DNA of 64,000 nt from Ruminiclostridium papyrosolvens DSM 2782. Its GTDB lineage: Bacteria; Bacillota; Clostridia; Acetivibrionales; DSM-1351. Positions 33,382 through 40,967 of the stretch are shown one piece after another. The translations under genes and the position numbers were made by a program. Within the stretch, counting starts at the first letter, position 1. Every line of letters starts with the position of its first letter. The stretch spans positions 1,240,001-1,304,000 of the forward strand of contig NZ_CP119677.1 in NCBI RefSeq assembly GCF_029318685.1, read 5' to 3'. Under the pieces are notes generated by a model. That model was not told the origin of the DNA and ran no database searches. It worked only from the letters and a program-made list of their open reading frames with translations.

Positions 33382-34818
33382 ATGAAAAAGTTTTTTGCTT
33401 GCTTGCTTGTATTGGCTATGATCGTATCGATTATACCAATAAATATCGCAAGTGCGGCAACAGGTGGGTATTATGCCACCGGAACCTACAGGAACGTCTT
33501 TGTTGAGACAGGAAGGACAGAGGCTCAGGTTCAAGACAAGTTGGCTGCTATGTACGATAAGTTTTTCAAAGGAGACACTAACAACCAAAGACTGTTTTAT
33601 GAATCGGGAAGTGACGAGGCGTACATAAGGGATACCGGAAACGGTGACGTACGTTCGGAAGGTATGTCATACGGTTTGATGGTTTGTGTGCAAATGGACA
33701 AAAAGAAGGAATTTGATATGCTGTGGAAATGGGCTAGAAACCACATGTATCAGACCTCCGGTCAATTTAAGGGCTTTTTTGCATGGCAGTGTAACTATAG
33801 TGGCGGTATAATTGACGCTACTCCTGCTTCAGACGGAGATGAATACTTTGCTATGGCGCTTCTCTTTGCTGCACGCAGATGGGGCAACGGAACAGGTATA
33901 TTCAACTATGAAGCAGAAGCACAGACTATATTGGATGCAATGCTGCACCAGTCAGATGACGGTGTTGGATATAATATGATAAATAAAAACGCAAATCAGG
34001 TGGTTTTCTGCCCAAGTGCAGGAAACTATGATTTTACAGATCCGTCCTATCATCTCCCTGCATTCTATGAATTATGGGCAATGTGGGGACCTGAAAGAGA
34101 CAGGGCTACTTGGAGTACTGTAGCTGCCAAGAGCAGAGAATTTTTTAAGAAGTCTACTAATTCAACAACAGGACTGAATCCTGATTATGCTAATTTTGAT
34201 GGTTCAGCAAAAGAAGTTTCATGGAGTTCAGGTCATGGAGATTTCAGATTTGACGCATGGAGAGCTGTTCAGAATTCTTGCGTAGACTATGCTTGGTGGC
34301 AAAAAGACAGTTGGCCTGCAACCACTTTTGCACCAAAAATTCAGGCTTTCTTTAAAAACCAAGGTTTATCCTCTTACGGTAACCAGTATACATTATCCGG
34401 TTCAAAGCTTAGCAGCGATCATTCTCCGGGATTGGTTGCTATGAATGCCGTAACATCTTTGGCGCAAGATGCAACAACTGCTAAGCCTTTTGTTGACGAA
34501 TTATGGAATACTGCTGTTCCATCAGGTCAATACCGTTATTATGACGGCATGCTCTATATGCTTGGAATGCTTCATGTAAGCGGAAATTTCAAGATTTGGG
34601 GTGCAGAAACACCGGAACCTACTGTAACACGTGGTGATATTAACAATGATAAAACTATAGACTCTATAGACTTTGCATTGCTGAAATCTTATCTCTTGGG
34701 TAAGACAACTACATTGCCGAATATTGAAGCAGCCGACACAAATGGTGATGGAACTGTTGACGCAATGGATTTGGTCGCATTAAAGCAATATCTCTTAGGA
34801 ATAATTAAAACGCTATAA
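33382..34818 (+). CDS. Dockerin-containing glycoside hydrolase family 8 enzyme (xylanase / exo-oligoxylanase-like)
   Basis: This secreted cellulosomal enzyme has a signal peptide (1-25, cleavage near ASA-A), a GH8 (alpha/alpha)6 barrel (about 30-410) and a C-terminal type I dockerin (417-478). The general acid is probably Glu93 in VRSEGMSYG. ASDGDEYFAMALLFA (149-163) and DPSYHLPAFYEL are conserved GH8 blocks. The sequence looks closest to reducing-end xylose-releasing oligoxylanases such as that of Bacillus halodurans, so xylan-derived substrates are more likely than cellulose. The two dockerin repeats (GDINNDKTIDSIDFALLKSYL and DTNGDGTVDAMDLVALKQYL) hold the calcium residues. It is monocistronic, between its own promoter and a hairpin. 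Confidence 0.93.
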   Translation: MKKFFACLLVLAMIVSIIPINIASAATGGYYATGTYRNVFVETGRTEAQVQDKLAAMYDKFFKGDTNNQRLFYESGSDEAYIRDTGNGDVRSEGMSYGLMVCVQMDKKKEFDMLWKWARNHMYQTSGQFKGFFAWQCNYSGGIIDATPASDGDEYFAMALLFAARRWGNGTGIFNYEAEAQTILDAMLHQSDDGVGYNMINKNANQVVFCPSAGNYDFTDPSYHLPAFYELWAMWGPERDRATWSTVAAKSREFFKKSTNSTTGLNPDYANFDGSAKEVSWSSGHGDFRFDAWRAVQNSCVDYAWWQKDSWPATTFAPKIQAFFKNQGLSSYGNQYTLSGSKLSSDHSPGLVAMNAVTSLAQDATTAKPFVDELWNTAVPSGQYRYYDGMLYMLGMLHVSGNFKIWGAETPEPTVTRGDINNDKTIDSIDFALLKSYLLGKTTTLPNIEAADTNGDGTVDAMDLVALKQYLLGIIKTL

Positions 34819-34840
34819 CACCTTGACATGTTATTTTTTT

Positions 34841-34872
34841 ACAGGGCAGACCCCGTTATGGGTCTGCCCTGT
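34841..34872 (+). terminator. Hairpin terminator after the GH8 gene
   Basis: ACAGGGCAGACCC at 34841-34853 and GGGTCTGCCCTGT at 34860-34872 form a perfect 13-base GC-rich stem with a six-base loop. The following T run is short (AAATTTTG), so it may also act as an RNA-stabilising hairpin. Confidence 0.75.
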
Positions 34873-34896
34873 AAATTTTGTGTAAAAACACCTTAT

Positions 34897-34925
34897 TTGA
34901 CAGACTTGGTGTAGTAAATTAAACT
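34897..34925 (+). promoter_or_regulatory. Promoter of the BlaI/MecI-type regulator
   Basis: TTGACA at 34897-34902 and TAAACT at 34920-34925 are separated by 17 bases, about 43 bases before the start codon. The -10 region lies inside a group of TAGT/ACTA elements. Confidence 0.7.
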
Positions 34926-34955
34926 AAAAACTAGATTTAGTATAATTCACTACAC
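34909..34955. promoter_or_regulatory. Operator-like TAGT/ACTA array at the blaI-type promoter
   Basis: GTGTAGT at 34909-34915 mirrors ACTACAC at 34949-34955, and ACTAAA at 34923-34928 mirrors TTTAGT at 34936-34941. BlaI/MecI repressors bind dyads built from TACTACA/TGTAGTA, so these overlapping inverted elements are good candidates for autoregulation by the gene just downstream. Confidence 0.6.
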
Positions 34956-34967
34956 TGAGGTAATATA

Positions 34968-35324
34968 ATGGATGAAATAAAAATATTTGATGCAGAACTA
35001 CGATTTATGAACATTATCTGGAACAATGAACCTATAAAAAGCACCGAGTTGGTTAGTATTGCAAGTGAAGAACTGGGATGGAAAAAATCAACTACATATA
35101 CAGTCATAAGAAGGCTTTGCGAGAGAGGGATAATAAAAAATAAAAACACAAAAATAGAATCACTGGTAAAGCGAGAGCAGGTAATGAGGTACGAAACACA
35201 GGAGCATATAGAGAAGCTTTATTCAGGCTCTCTAAAGCTTTTTTTTACTACTTTTTTAAAAAGAAAAAAACTAAGCAAGGATGAAGTAGATGAGCTGAGA
35301 AAAATAGTTGATGAAAATAGTTAA
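34968..35324 (+). CDS. BlaI/MecI/CopY-family transcriptional repressor
   Basis: The 118-residue protein has the family's winged-helix domain: AELRFMNIIWNNEPIKSTELVSIA at the start, GWKKSTTYTVIRRLCERGIIKNK as recognition helix and wing, then a helical dimerisation C-terminus with LFFTTFLKRKKLSKDEVDELRKIVDE. In classic systems a BlaR1/MecR1 sensor protease is encoded next to it. Here none is present: the next gene is convergent and unrelated. It probably regulates its own promoter and possibly distant genes. Confidence 0.9.
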   Translation: MDEIKIFDAELRFMNIIWNNEPIKSTELVSIASEELGWKKSTTYTVIRRLCERGIIKNKNTKIESLVKREQVMRYETQEHIEKLYSGSLKLFFTTFLKRKKLSKDEVDELRKIVDENS

Positions 35325-35325
35325 T

Positions 35326-36873
35326 TTATACAATTTCCTTATTATAGAACTCAGAGAAATTCATGGAATCATCAATATAAACTATTTCTCTGCTAAAATT
35401 ATTTTTAAACAACACATTTTGAAAACTCTTTATTTTCTTAAACCTTGTTTCAATAAACGTGGAATTTACAAAAGAAGAGTCATTAAGATTTGTTCCGGCA
35501 AAGATTGAGTGGGAGAAGTTGCAGTTGTCCGACTTTGTGGTACTTAAATCTGTGCCGCTAAGGTCAGTAGAGGAAAAATTAATGCTTTTTAATTCAGATT
35601 TACAGAATACAGTACTATAAAGTTTAGCATTAGTATAGTGATTATTTGTTTGTTTAGTGTTCTCGAAAAAACAATGCTTAAGTTCACTAGTGGCAAAATC
35701 AGTGTCTTTTATGGTAGCTCCATGAAATTTTGCATTTACGCCCTTACTGGATATAAACGATGCATTGTCTATTTTTGTTGCAATAAAGTTGGTTTTATTA
35801 GTAACAGAGTAATCAAACTTTGTTTCCGATAACAAAGCATGGTTAAAATTTGCCCCCGTTAAATCTGTATTTGTGAAAACGGCTTTTTGGCAATTGGAAA
35901 AAGCAAATCTGGATCTTCTTAAATCTGCACCGTTAAAATTCCAGCCTGACAGATCGACACCCTCTAAAAATATCCCTCGTAAGCATGTCTGACTTAAATC
36001 GTACTTGTCACCAGATCTAGAAATTAATTCAATAATTCTAGATATAGCCTTTATAATTCTATCGTATTCTTCTGAAGTTGATATCCATTCACCAATCATC
36101 TGGTTTTTTTCCTCTTCAGTAATTTCTGAAATTGAAAGATTTTTTAGTTTCTGTGTAGAGTTTATTTTCCAATTTAGTGTTTTCTGAATCTGAATATTTC
36201 TATAATCATTGTTCCTGCTATTAACCTCATCCATATCAAAGAAGAAGTTTTCTGTTATTTCTTCCTTGGACATTCCAAGGTATAATAGCTTACTTGCCAG
36301 TTCGAATTGTTTTTCAAGTAAAGATTTACTTTCATCAAGTAAATATGGCAATGTTTTAGTGGGCATCTTTAACAAAGCGGCAAGACAGGTAGAAATAACA
36401 TCGCTATTGTTATCAATTTTTAAGACATTTATCAGAAACTGAATAGAATTACTGTATTCACTTAGCGCTTGTATAGCAGACAATCGAATGGTGGTATCGG
36501 TGTTTCCCAATTCTTTAAGTAAATTTGAAACACGCTCCTTTTCGTTGTGCCTAATTTGATTAGAAAGACCTTCAGATTGTAATTTCAATGCCTTTGATGT
36601 ATTTCTGGTTGTAATAATTAATGTTACAAAAGCGAGAATAATAGGTATAAACTGAATTAATAGGGAATAGATTCTTGAATCATACTCCTCCTTAAGCTTT
36701 TGAGTTTCTAGAAATATTTTCTCTTTTTCTATATCAGATTGCTGTACATTTTTTATAACAGGAGATATATTGAATGTACTTATATTAGCTTTACTATGGG
36801 GCAAACTGCACCCTGTAAGAAATACAAAAAGTACTATAATTAGGCTGGTTATTAGCATTCTTTTCTTAACCAT
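35326..36873 (-). CDS. Lipoprotein/membrane protein with pentapeptide repeats
   Basis: The 515-residue protein starts with a lipoprotein signal ending in the lipobox LTGC (Cys22). It also has a second membrane helix (about 62-83), a helical region with a HEAT-like unit (TIRLSAIQALSEYSNSIQFLINVL) and a long pentapeptide-repeat C-terminus (about 300-505, A/S-D/N-L/F-x-x pattern such as GADLRRSRFAFSNCQKAVFTNTDL). The right-handed beta-helix likely binds partners. Function is unknown. It lies between the blaI-type gene, with which it converges leaving one base, and the retron, from which it diverges. Confidence 0.8.
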   Translation of the reverse strand: MVKKRMLITSLIIVLFVFLTGCSLPHSKANISTFNISPVIKNVQQSDIEKEKIFLETQKLKEEYDSRIYSLLIQFIPIILAFVTLIITTRNTSKALKLQSEGLSNQIRHNEKERVSNLLKELGNTDTTIRLSAIQALSEYSNSIQFLINVLKIDNNSDVISTCLAALLKMPTKTLPYLLDESKSLLEKQFELASKLLYLGMSKEEITENFFFDMDEVNSRNNDYRNIQIQKTLNWKINSTQKLKNLSISEITEEEKNQMIGEWISTSEEYDRIIKAISRIIELISRSGDKYDLSQTCLRGIFLEGVDLSGWNFNGADLRRSRFAFSNCQKAVFTNTDLTGANFNHALLSETKFDYSVTNKTNFIATKIDNASFISSKGVNAKFHGATIKDTDFATSELKHCFFENTKQTNNHYTNAKLYSTVFCKSELKSINFSSTDLSGTDLSTTKSDNCNFSHSIFAGTNLNDSSFVNSTFIETRFKKIKSFQNVLFKNNFSREIVYIDDSMNFSEFYNKEIV

Positions 36874-36887
36874 TTAATCCCCCTTAA

Positions 36888-36917
36888 TTGAAAAAATATA
36901 CAAATTACTGCTATAAT
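36888..36917 (+). promoter_or_regulatory. Candidate promoter of the retron operon
   Basis: TTGAAA at 36888-36893 and TATAAT at 36912-36917 are 18 bases apart, with an extended TG before the -10. The leader before the ATPase gene would be about 130 bases of AT-rich sequence. Confidence 0.55.
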
Positions 36918-37052
36918 ATTAGATATTACAACAATTAACTTTATAAGTAAATATTGCTGTATAAAATCTTAAATAAATAATAAATTATGTTAAAGTTTTC
37001 AGAAGTTATTGCAATTTAATTCATAAAAATTATTGGCAAATAAGGTGAATTT

Positions 37053-39062
37053 ATGGGAATTGCTAAAATTGAAATATTAAATTATAAATCTATAAAAAAA
37101 TGTAATATGGATTTGACTGACATAAATCTTTTAATAGGCGAAAATGGATGTGGTAAATCCAATATTTTAAGTGCTGTCAAATATTTTATCCAAAATTTAG
37201 GGTCTGATGAAGAAATAAATGATTGTGGCAATATTTTTGACATTAATAATCCATTCAGTAATTGTGTTAAAATAAGTATATATTTTGATATAAGTAAATT
37301 CAGATTGATTGCTTCAAATCAATTATTAAAAAACGAAGTTAAAAGATACAGAAGTTATTATCTTAAAATAATGAAATTATCTGTAAATAAACTATTAAAG
37401 GTATCTTTGACTAAAATAAAAGGCAAAAGGATTATATGGAATATACCTAGGGATGATAGAAAGATACTGAGTTCTATTTTTCCTGTCTATTTTCTAGATT
37501 CAAGAAGAATAGACTTATTTAATTGGTCTGAACTATGGCATTCTATAGGAGATTTGATAAAGCTAGATAATGATATACGTATCGAATTTCAAGAAGCTAT
37601 TAGCAAGCATATGGATGAATGTAAAGATTCTAAATTCATATATACACTTAAAAATATTAATGACATTATCAAAACATCACCAGTACAGCTTTTACAATAT
37701 TCACCTAAAGAATATTCTAATTCGCTTTTAAAAACATATTTGCAAGGAGATACATTTACTTATAAAACTAAAAAGCTTGCATATTTTTCCAATGGAACCA
37801 ATGCATATAATTACACTATTTTTCTATTGGATATTCTGGAGCTGATTTCAAAGACAAAACTTAAAACGCCTACTATTGTACTAGATGAACCAGAATTAAG
37901 TCTGCATCATTCACTGATAGATAATCTTTCAAATAAGATATTTGAAAGCGGAAGTTATATAAAAACTATTGCTTCTACACATTCCCCAAGATTAGTTAAA
38001 AATGTTTTGCAAGATAGTGAGCAAAGAAAGCTAATTTATCATGTTAAATTTATTAATAGCTATTCAAAAATTAGTAAGATGAAGTTATTTACTGATATAA
38101 ATTCACGTGAAAAGACCTTTATTACTGATGACCATTCAAATGCTTATTTTTCTAAAATTCTCCTATGTGTGGAAGGAGAATCTGATTTGGCTTTTTTCAG
38201 CAATAAATATATTAGGGATATTTATCCTATATTAAATTTTGTTGATATTTATAAATCCATGTCAAATAAAGTAATTGAAAACATAATACATCCACAAAAA
38301 CGAAAATATTCAACTACTTGTATTACTCTATTAGATATGGATAAAATACTTAATTTTGATATTAAAAAATCAAAATTTAAACTCAACTCATTTTTCAAAA
38401 AAAGCGGTGAGGCTTACAAATACCAACTTTCTTATAATAGTGCTCCGCTTAATTACTTATATAAAAGAATAAGCGGGATTGTTAATAAAAGTCATATAAG
38501 TTATGATGATAAGTGGGGATTCTGTGATGATGCGCATTATATTACATTAGTAAAGTTGCTCAAAGAATACTTTGCAAGTCAATCAATCTTTATCAATGCT
38601 ACTACGATTGAAGGAATGATTGTAAACAAGGATAATTTGCAGATTTTTACAGACTTTTATTTGAAAAAATTAAGTGACAGTGAGTTAATAAAATTTCACA
38701 GTATATATGATTCTTTTATAACTGTTACTGAAAAGTGCAATTTTTTAAGGCTTTTATGCAATGGGAAATCTGATACCATCTTAAATACTGACAAATTAAA
38801 ATTACCCAAAACTGAAACTAAAAACATTGAAATATTGAGAAAAAGAAAGACTGACGGATGGATGAGTGAGTTTATTGAGTATTACCTGGAAAAACTGATT
38901 GAGCGAACAGGATTGGTATTCAGTAACTTTAAGGAGTACAAATCTCTGGTAAATAAGTATCCCGATTTAAAAAATTTTATAACGAATGAATTTAAAGTAG
39001 ATTTTAAAGAACTTAACAGCTTAATACAATTGATTGAATTAAATAGTGGTGTTATAATATAA
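37053..39062 (+). CDS. OLD-like ATPase with TOPRIM nuclease domain, retron effector
   Basis: The 669-residue protein has an SMC/OLD-type ABC ATPase domain: Walker A GENGCGKS (29-36), Walker B TIVLDEPELSLHH (274-286) and the switch sequence IASTHSPR (306-313). A TOPRIM domain follows, with LLCVEGESDLAFF (370-382) and the acidic pair in LLDMDK (426-431). OLD-family proteins are DNA nucleases that act in phage defence. The gene sits directly upstream of the retron RNA and reverse transcriptase, like type I (ATPase/TOPRIM) retrons, where the RNA-DNA hybrid and RT hold the effector inactive until infection. The local AT content is clearly higher than in the flanks, which suggests horizontal transfer. 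Confidence 0.85.
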   Translation: MGIAKIEILNYKSIKKCNMDLTDINLLIGENGCGKSNILSAVKYFIQNLGSDEEINDCGNIFDINNPFSNCVKISIYFDISKFRLIASNQLLKNEVKRYRSYYLKIMKLSVNKLLKVSLTKIKGKRIIWNIPRDDRKILSSIFPVYFLDSRRIDLFNWSELWHSIGDLIKLDNDIRIEFQEAISKHMDECKDSKFIYTLKNINDIIKTSPVQLLQYSPKEYSNSLLKTYLQGDTFTYKTKKLAYFSNGTNAYNYTIFLLDILELISKTKLKTPTIVLDEPELSLHHSLIDNLSNKIFESGSYIKTIASTHSPRLVKNVLQDSEQRKLIYHVKFINSYSKISKMKLFTDINSREKTFITDDHSNAYFSKILLCVEGESDLAFFSNKYIRDIYPILNFVDIYKSMSNKVIENIIHPQKRKYSTTCITLLDMDKILNFDIKKSKFKLNSFFKKSGEAYKYQLSYNSAPLNYLYKRISGIVNKSHISYDDKWGFCDDAHYITLVKLLKEYFASQSIFINATTIEGMIVNKDNLQIFTDFYLKKLSDSELIKFHSIYDSFITVTEKCNFLRLLCNGKSDTILNTDKLKLPKTETKNIEILRKRKTDGWMSEFIEYYLEKLIERTGLVFSNFKEYKSLVNKYPDLKNFITNEFKVDFKELNSLIQLIELNSGVII

Positions 39063-39064
39063 TT

Positions 39065-39278
39065 GCTTAGGTAAAACTGGTAGCAAATCTATTAATTGTA
39101 TATAATTAATAGGCCCTTGAGCGGGCGTGAGAACCCGATAAAACCAAGGGAACTTTATTACAAATTGATCATATGTTACATTGTTTACTATACTGTTATC
39201 TATGTATTGCACGCGTGCGCCGCACGCGTGCCGAGTCGCAAAGCGAATATTTAAGAGAGTACCAGTTTTTATTTAAGC
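39065..39278 (+). ncRNA. Retron msr-msd RNA
   Basis: The a1 segment at 39065-39082 (GCTTA..TAAAACTGGTA) pairs with a2 at 39260-39278 to close the RNA. TAGC follows a1, and G39083 is the candidate branching guanosine for the 2'-5' link. The msr part has two hairpins: CTATTAATT/AATTAATAG at 39089-39112, and CCCTTG/CAAGGG (39114-39150) with an inner CGGG/CCCG stem. The msd part has a perfect GCACGCGTGC inverted repeat (39209-39231) and a small TCGC/GCGA hairpin just after it. Position between effector and RT, and the a1/a2 pairing, are the defining retron features. Confidence 0.85.
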
Positions 39279-39293
39279 TAAACTAGGGTGTTT

Positions 39294-40340
39294 ATGAGAA
39301 TTTATAAAGAAGAATATTTTTATAATAGTATATTACAATGTAATAAACAAAAAGTATTAAATGGTCTGGAAGCTAAAAGCGAGGCTTACTTTAAATACGA
39401 AATTCCAAAAGCAAATAATAAAAAAAGGACAATATCTGCACTTGATAAAGACAGTTTAATTTACGAGTTGCAGTCAAATTTATATAAGAACTTTTTTTCA
39501 TTTCAGCCCATACCGGTATGTGTTAAAGGTTTCGTAAAAGGAAATAGCTATTTAGACTTTTTGAATGCCCATATTTACGATAATTATTCAACATATTTTG
39601 TTAGATTGGATATAAGAGACTTCTTTGATTCAATTAGCAAAGAGACGATGATTTCAACCCTACAGGAATTTATTAACATTGAAGATGTTATAAATGTCAT
39701 TTATGATATTTGTACACTTGAAGATAAGCTCCCACAGGGAGCAGTTACTTCTCCTTTGTTATCCAATTTGGTTTTAAGAAGAATTGATCAAAGAGTAACA
39801 CTATATTGCCAAAGCTTAGGCGTAGCCTATACTAGATATGCAGATGATTTGTTGTTTTCGAGCAATGAAATAGATTTTAGCCAGCAGAAATGGTTTGTTA
39901 AAAAGATAAAATACATATTAGGCAGTATAGATTTAAAAATTAACTACAATAAAATAAAGTATGGCAAAGATTTAATTTCCATAAATGGATATGTTGTTAA
40001 TAGTAACGTTAATTTATCTAGGAAAAAGCTCTATAATTTAACATCGGTATTATACTTTTTCAATAAAAATAAAGGTAAATATAAAAAGGTATACAAAGTT
40101 GACAATAAAATATTTATGAATACCAATTGGTTGCACGACTTAAATACATATCTAAAAAACTCAACTTCAACAAATTTAGAATTTGTAAGTGTACATAAAT
40201 TACAGAATTTTCTTATAGGGTATCGGGCTTATTTAATATCATGCATAAGTTATTCTAGTGAAAACAAAGTTAATCAATATAGTAGTAAAATAAAGCACAT
40301 TGAGAGTATTATTAATAAACTTTTAGAGTTAAATCAATGA
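39294..40340 (+). CDS. Retron reverse transcriptase
   Basis: The 348-residue reverse transcriptase makes the branched RNA-linked DNA from the upstream RNA. Motifs are NAHIY (retron NAxxH region X, residue 91), YFVRLDIRDFFDS (RT motif A), LPQGAVTSPLLSNLVL (motif B') and YTRYADDLLFS (catalytic YADD, 182-185). The INGYVV segment lies at the usual VTG region that recognises the msr. No maturase or endonuclease domain follows, which excludes a group II intron. The ATG at 39294 is used; GTG 39288 in the same frame is also possible after CTAGGG. Confidence 0.92.
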   Translation: MRIYKEEYFYNSILQCNKQKVLNGLEAKSEAYFKYEIPKANNKKRTISALDKDSLIYELQSNLYKNFFSFQPIPVCVKGFVKGNSYLDFLNAHIYDNYSTYFVRLDIRDFFDSISKETMISTLQEFINIEDVINVIYDICTLEDKLPQGAVTSPLLSNLVLRRIDQRVTLYCQSLGVAYTRYADDLLFSSNEIDFSQQKWFVKKIKYILGSIDLKINYNKIKYGKDLISINGYVVNSNVNLSRKKLYNLTSVLYFFNKNKGKYKKVYKVDNKIFMNTNWLHDLNTYLKNSTSTNLEFVSVHKLQNFLIGYRAYLISCISYSSENKVNQYSSKIKHIESIINKLLELNQ

Positions 40341-40351
40341 AATAATTTACC

Positions 40352-40381
40352 TTGACACTTAATACTTTAGAGTGATAAACT
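40352..40381 (+). promoter_or_regulatory. Promoter downstream of the retron RT
   Basis: TTGACA at 40352-40357 and TAAACT at 40376-40381 are separated by 18 bases, 11 bases after the RT stop. It would drive the structured RNA described next. Confidence 0.65.
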
Positions 40382-40417
40382 AGGTTATTATAAATTAAAA
40401 AAAGGCAGGAGCTAATA

Positions 40418-40465
40418 TGTTAAATTTTCGGTTTATAAAACTGAATAATGGGTACAATATTTAGC
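40418..40465 (+). CDS. Possible 15-residue leader peptide rich in asparagine
   Basis: An ATG preceded by GCAGGAG opens MLNFRFIKLNNGYNI and then stops, with four Asn codons out of 15. The stop lies at the base of the hairpin that follows. It could be an attenuation leader peptide or a chance frame in AT-rich DNA, where Asn codons are common. Confidence 0.3.
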
Positions 40466-40515
40466 ACTTGTGGCTATGAGATAAAATCATAGGTGCAAGT
40501 GCTAAGACTTGTACC
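40451..40515 (+). ncRNA. Long structured RNA hairpin between retron and aspS
   Basis: Three nested perfect stems form one extended hairpin: GGTACAA (40451-40457) with TTGTACC (40509-40515), AGCACTTG (40463-40470) with CAAGTGCT (40496-40503), and CTATGA (40474-40479) with TCATAG (40487-40492). With its own promoter upstream and a terminator 20 bases downstream, it would be a transcript of about 200 bases. I do not recognise a known family. Confidence 0.6.
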
Positions 40516-40535
40516 TGTGTGATACTGTAATAGTG

Positions 40536-40585
40536 AGAATCACATTGGTAGATTATAGACAAATTTACATGTGGTTCTTTTTTAT
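40536..40585 (+). terminator. Intrinsic terminator of the structured RNA
   Basis: AGAATCACAT at 40536-40545 pairs with ATGTGGTTCT at 40569-40578 (one G-T pair) and runs into a T tract at 40578-40583. It lies before the T-box leader, so either the aspS leader has its own promoter or this is an extra attenuator. Confidence 0.75.
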
Positions 40586-40654
40586 ATACAGAAGGGGCGT
40601 GGTAATATTTGGCATAAAGATAATGCCTGCATGAAAACACAAGAATTATAATTG

Positions 40655-40942
40655 AATTTAATGGCGATGACGAAGAGAAGTAACGCAACTTATCGTTCTC
40701 AGTGAGTGGGAGATAGTGTGAAACCCATAAAGTGAATTTGCGTGAATAACACTTTAGCAGCTGCAATCTGAACACCGCACAAGTAGTATTGTGTGATAAG
40801 TAGGAGAGCCGCAGGCTGTGCGAAAAACAGCAAGGTTTTTTGAACCGTTGAGTGACTGTTAGTCAGTAATTCAGGTGGTACCGCGGACATTATGTGTTCG
40901 TCCTGGACTTTTAAGTTTTGGATGAGCATTTTTTTATGCTCA
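40655..40942 (+). promoter_or_regulatory. T-box leader of aspS
   Basis: The conserved T-box core AGGTGGTACCGCGG is at 40873-40886. Stem I shows the AGTA/GAA loop E pair (40679-40682 and 40744-40746), an upper stem ACGCAA/TTGCGT (40683-40688 and 40738-40743), and the apical AGTGAG...GATAGTGTGAAACCCA region. After GAA the strand reads TAACA; the best specifier is AAC (Asn) at 40748-40750, because GAC and GAT are absent there. A later hairpin GAGCAT/ATGCTC sits at 40924-40941 just before the ribosome site; a classic T-run terminator is not obvious. Uncharged tRNA should raise aspS expression. Confidence 0.85.
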
Positions 40943-40967
40943 AATATTGATTTTAAGGAGAATACTT

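Noticed and set aside
39294-40340. Group II intron or diversity-generating retroelement reverse transcriptase
   Set aside because: There is no maturase domain, intron ends or template/variable repeat pair, and a clear msr-msd RNA precedes the gene.
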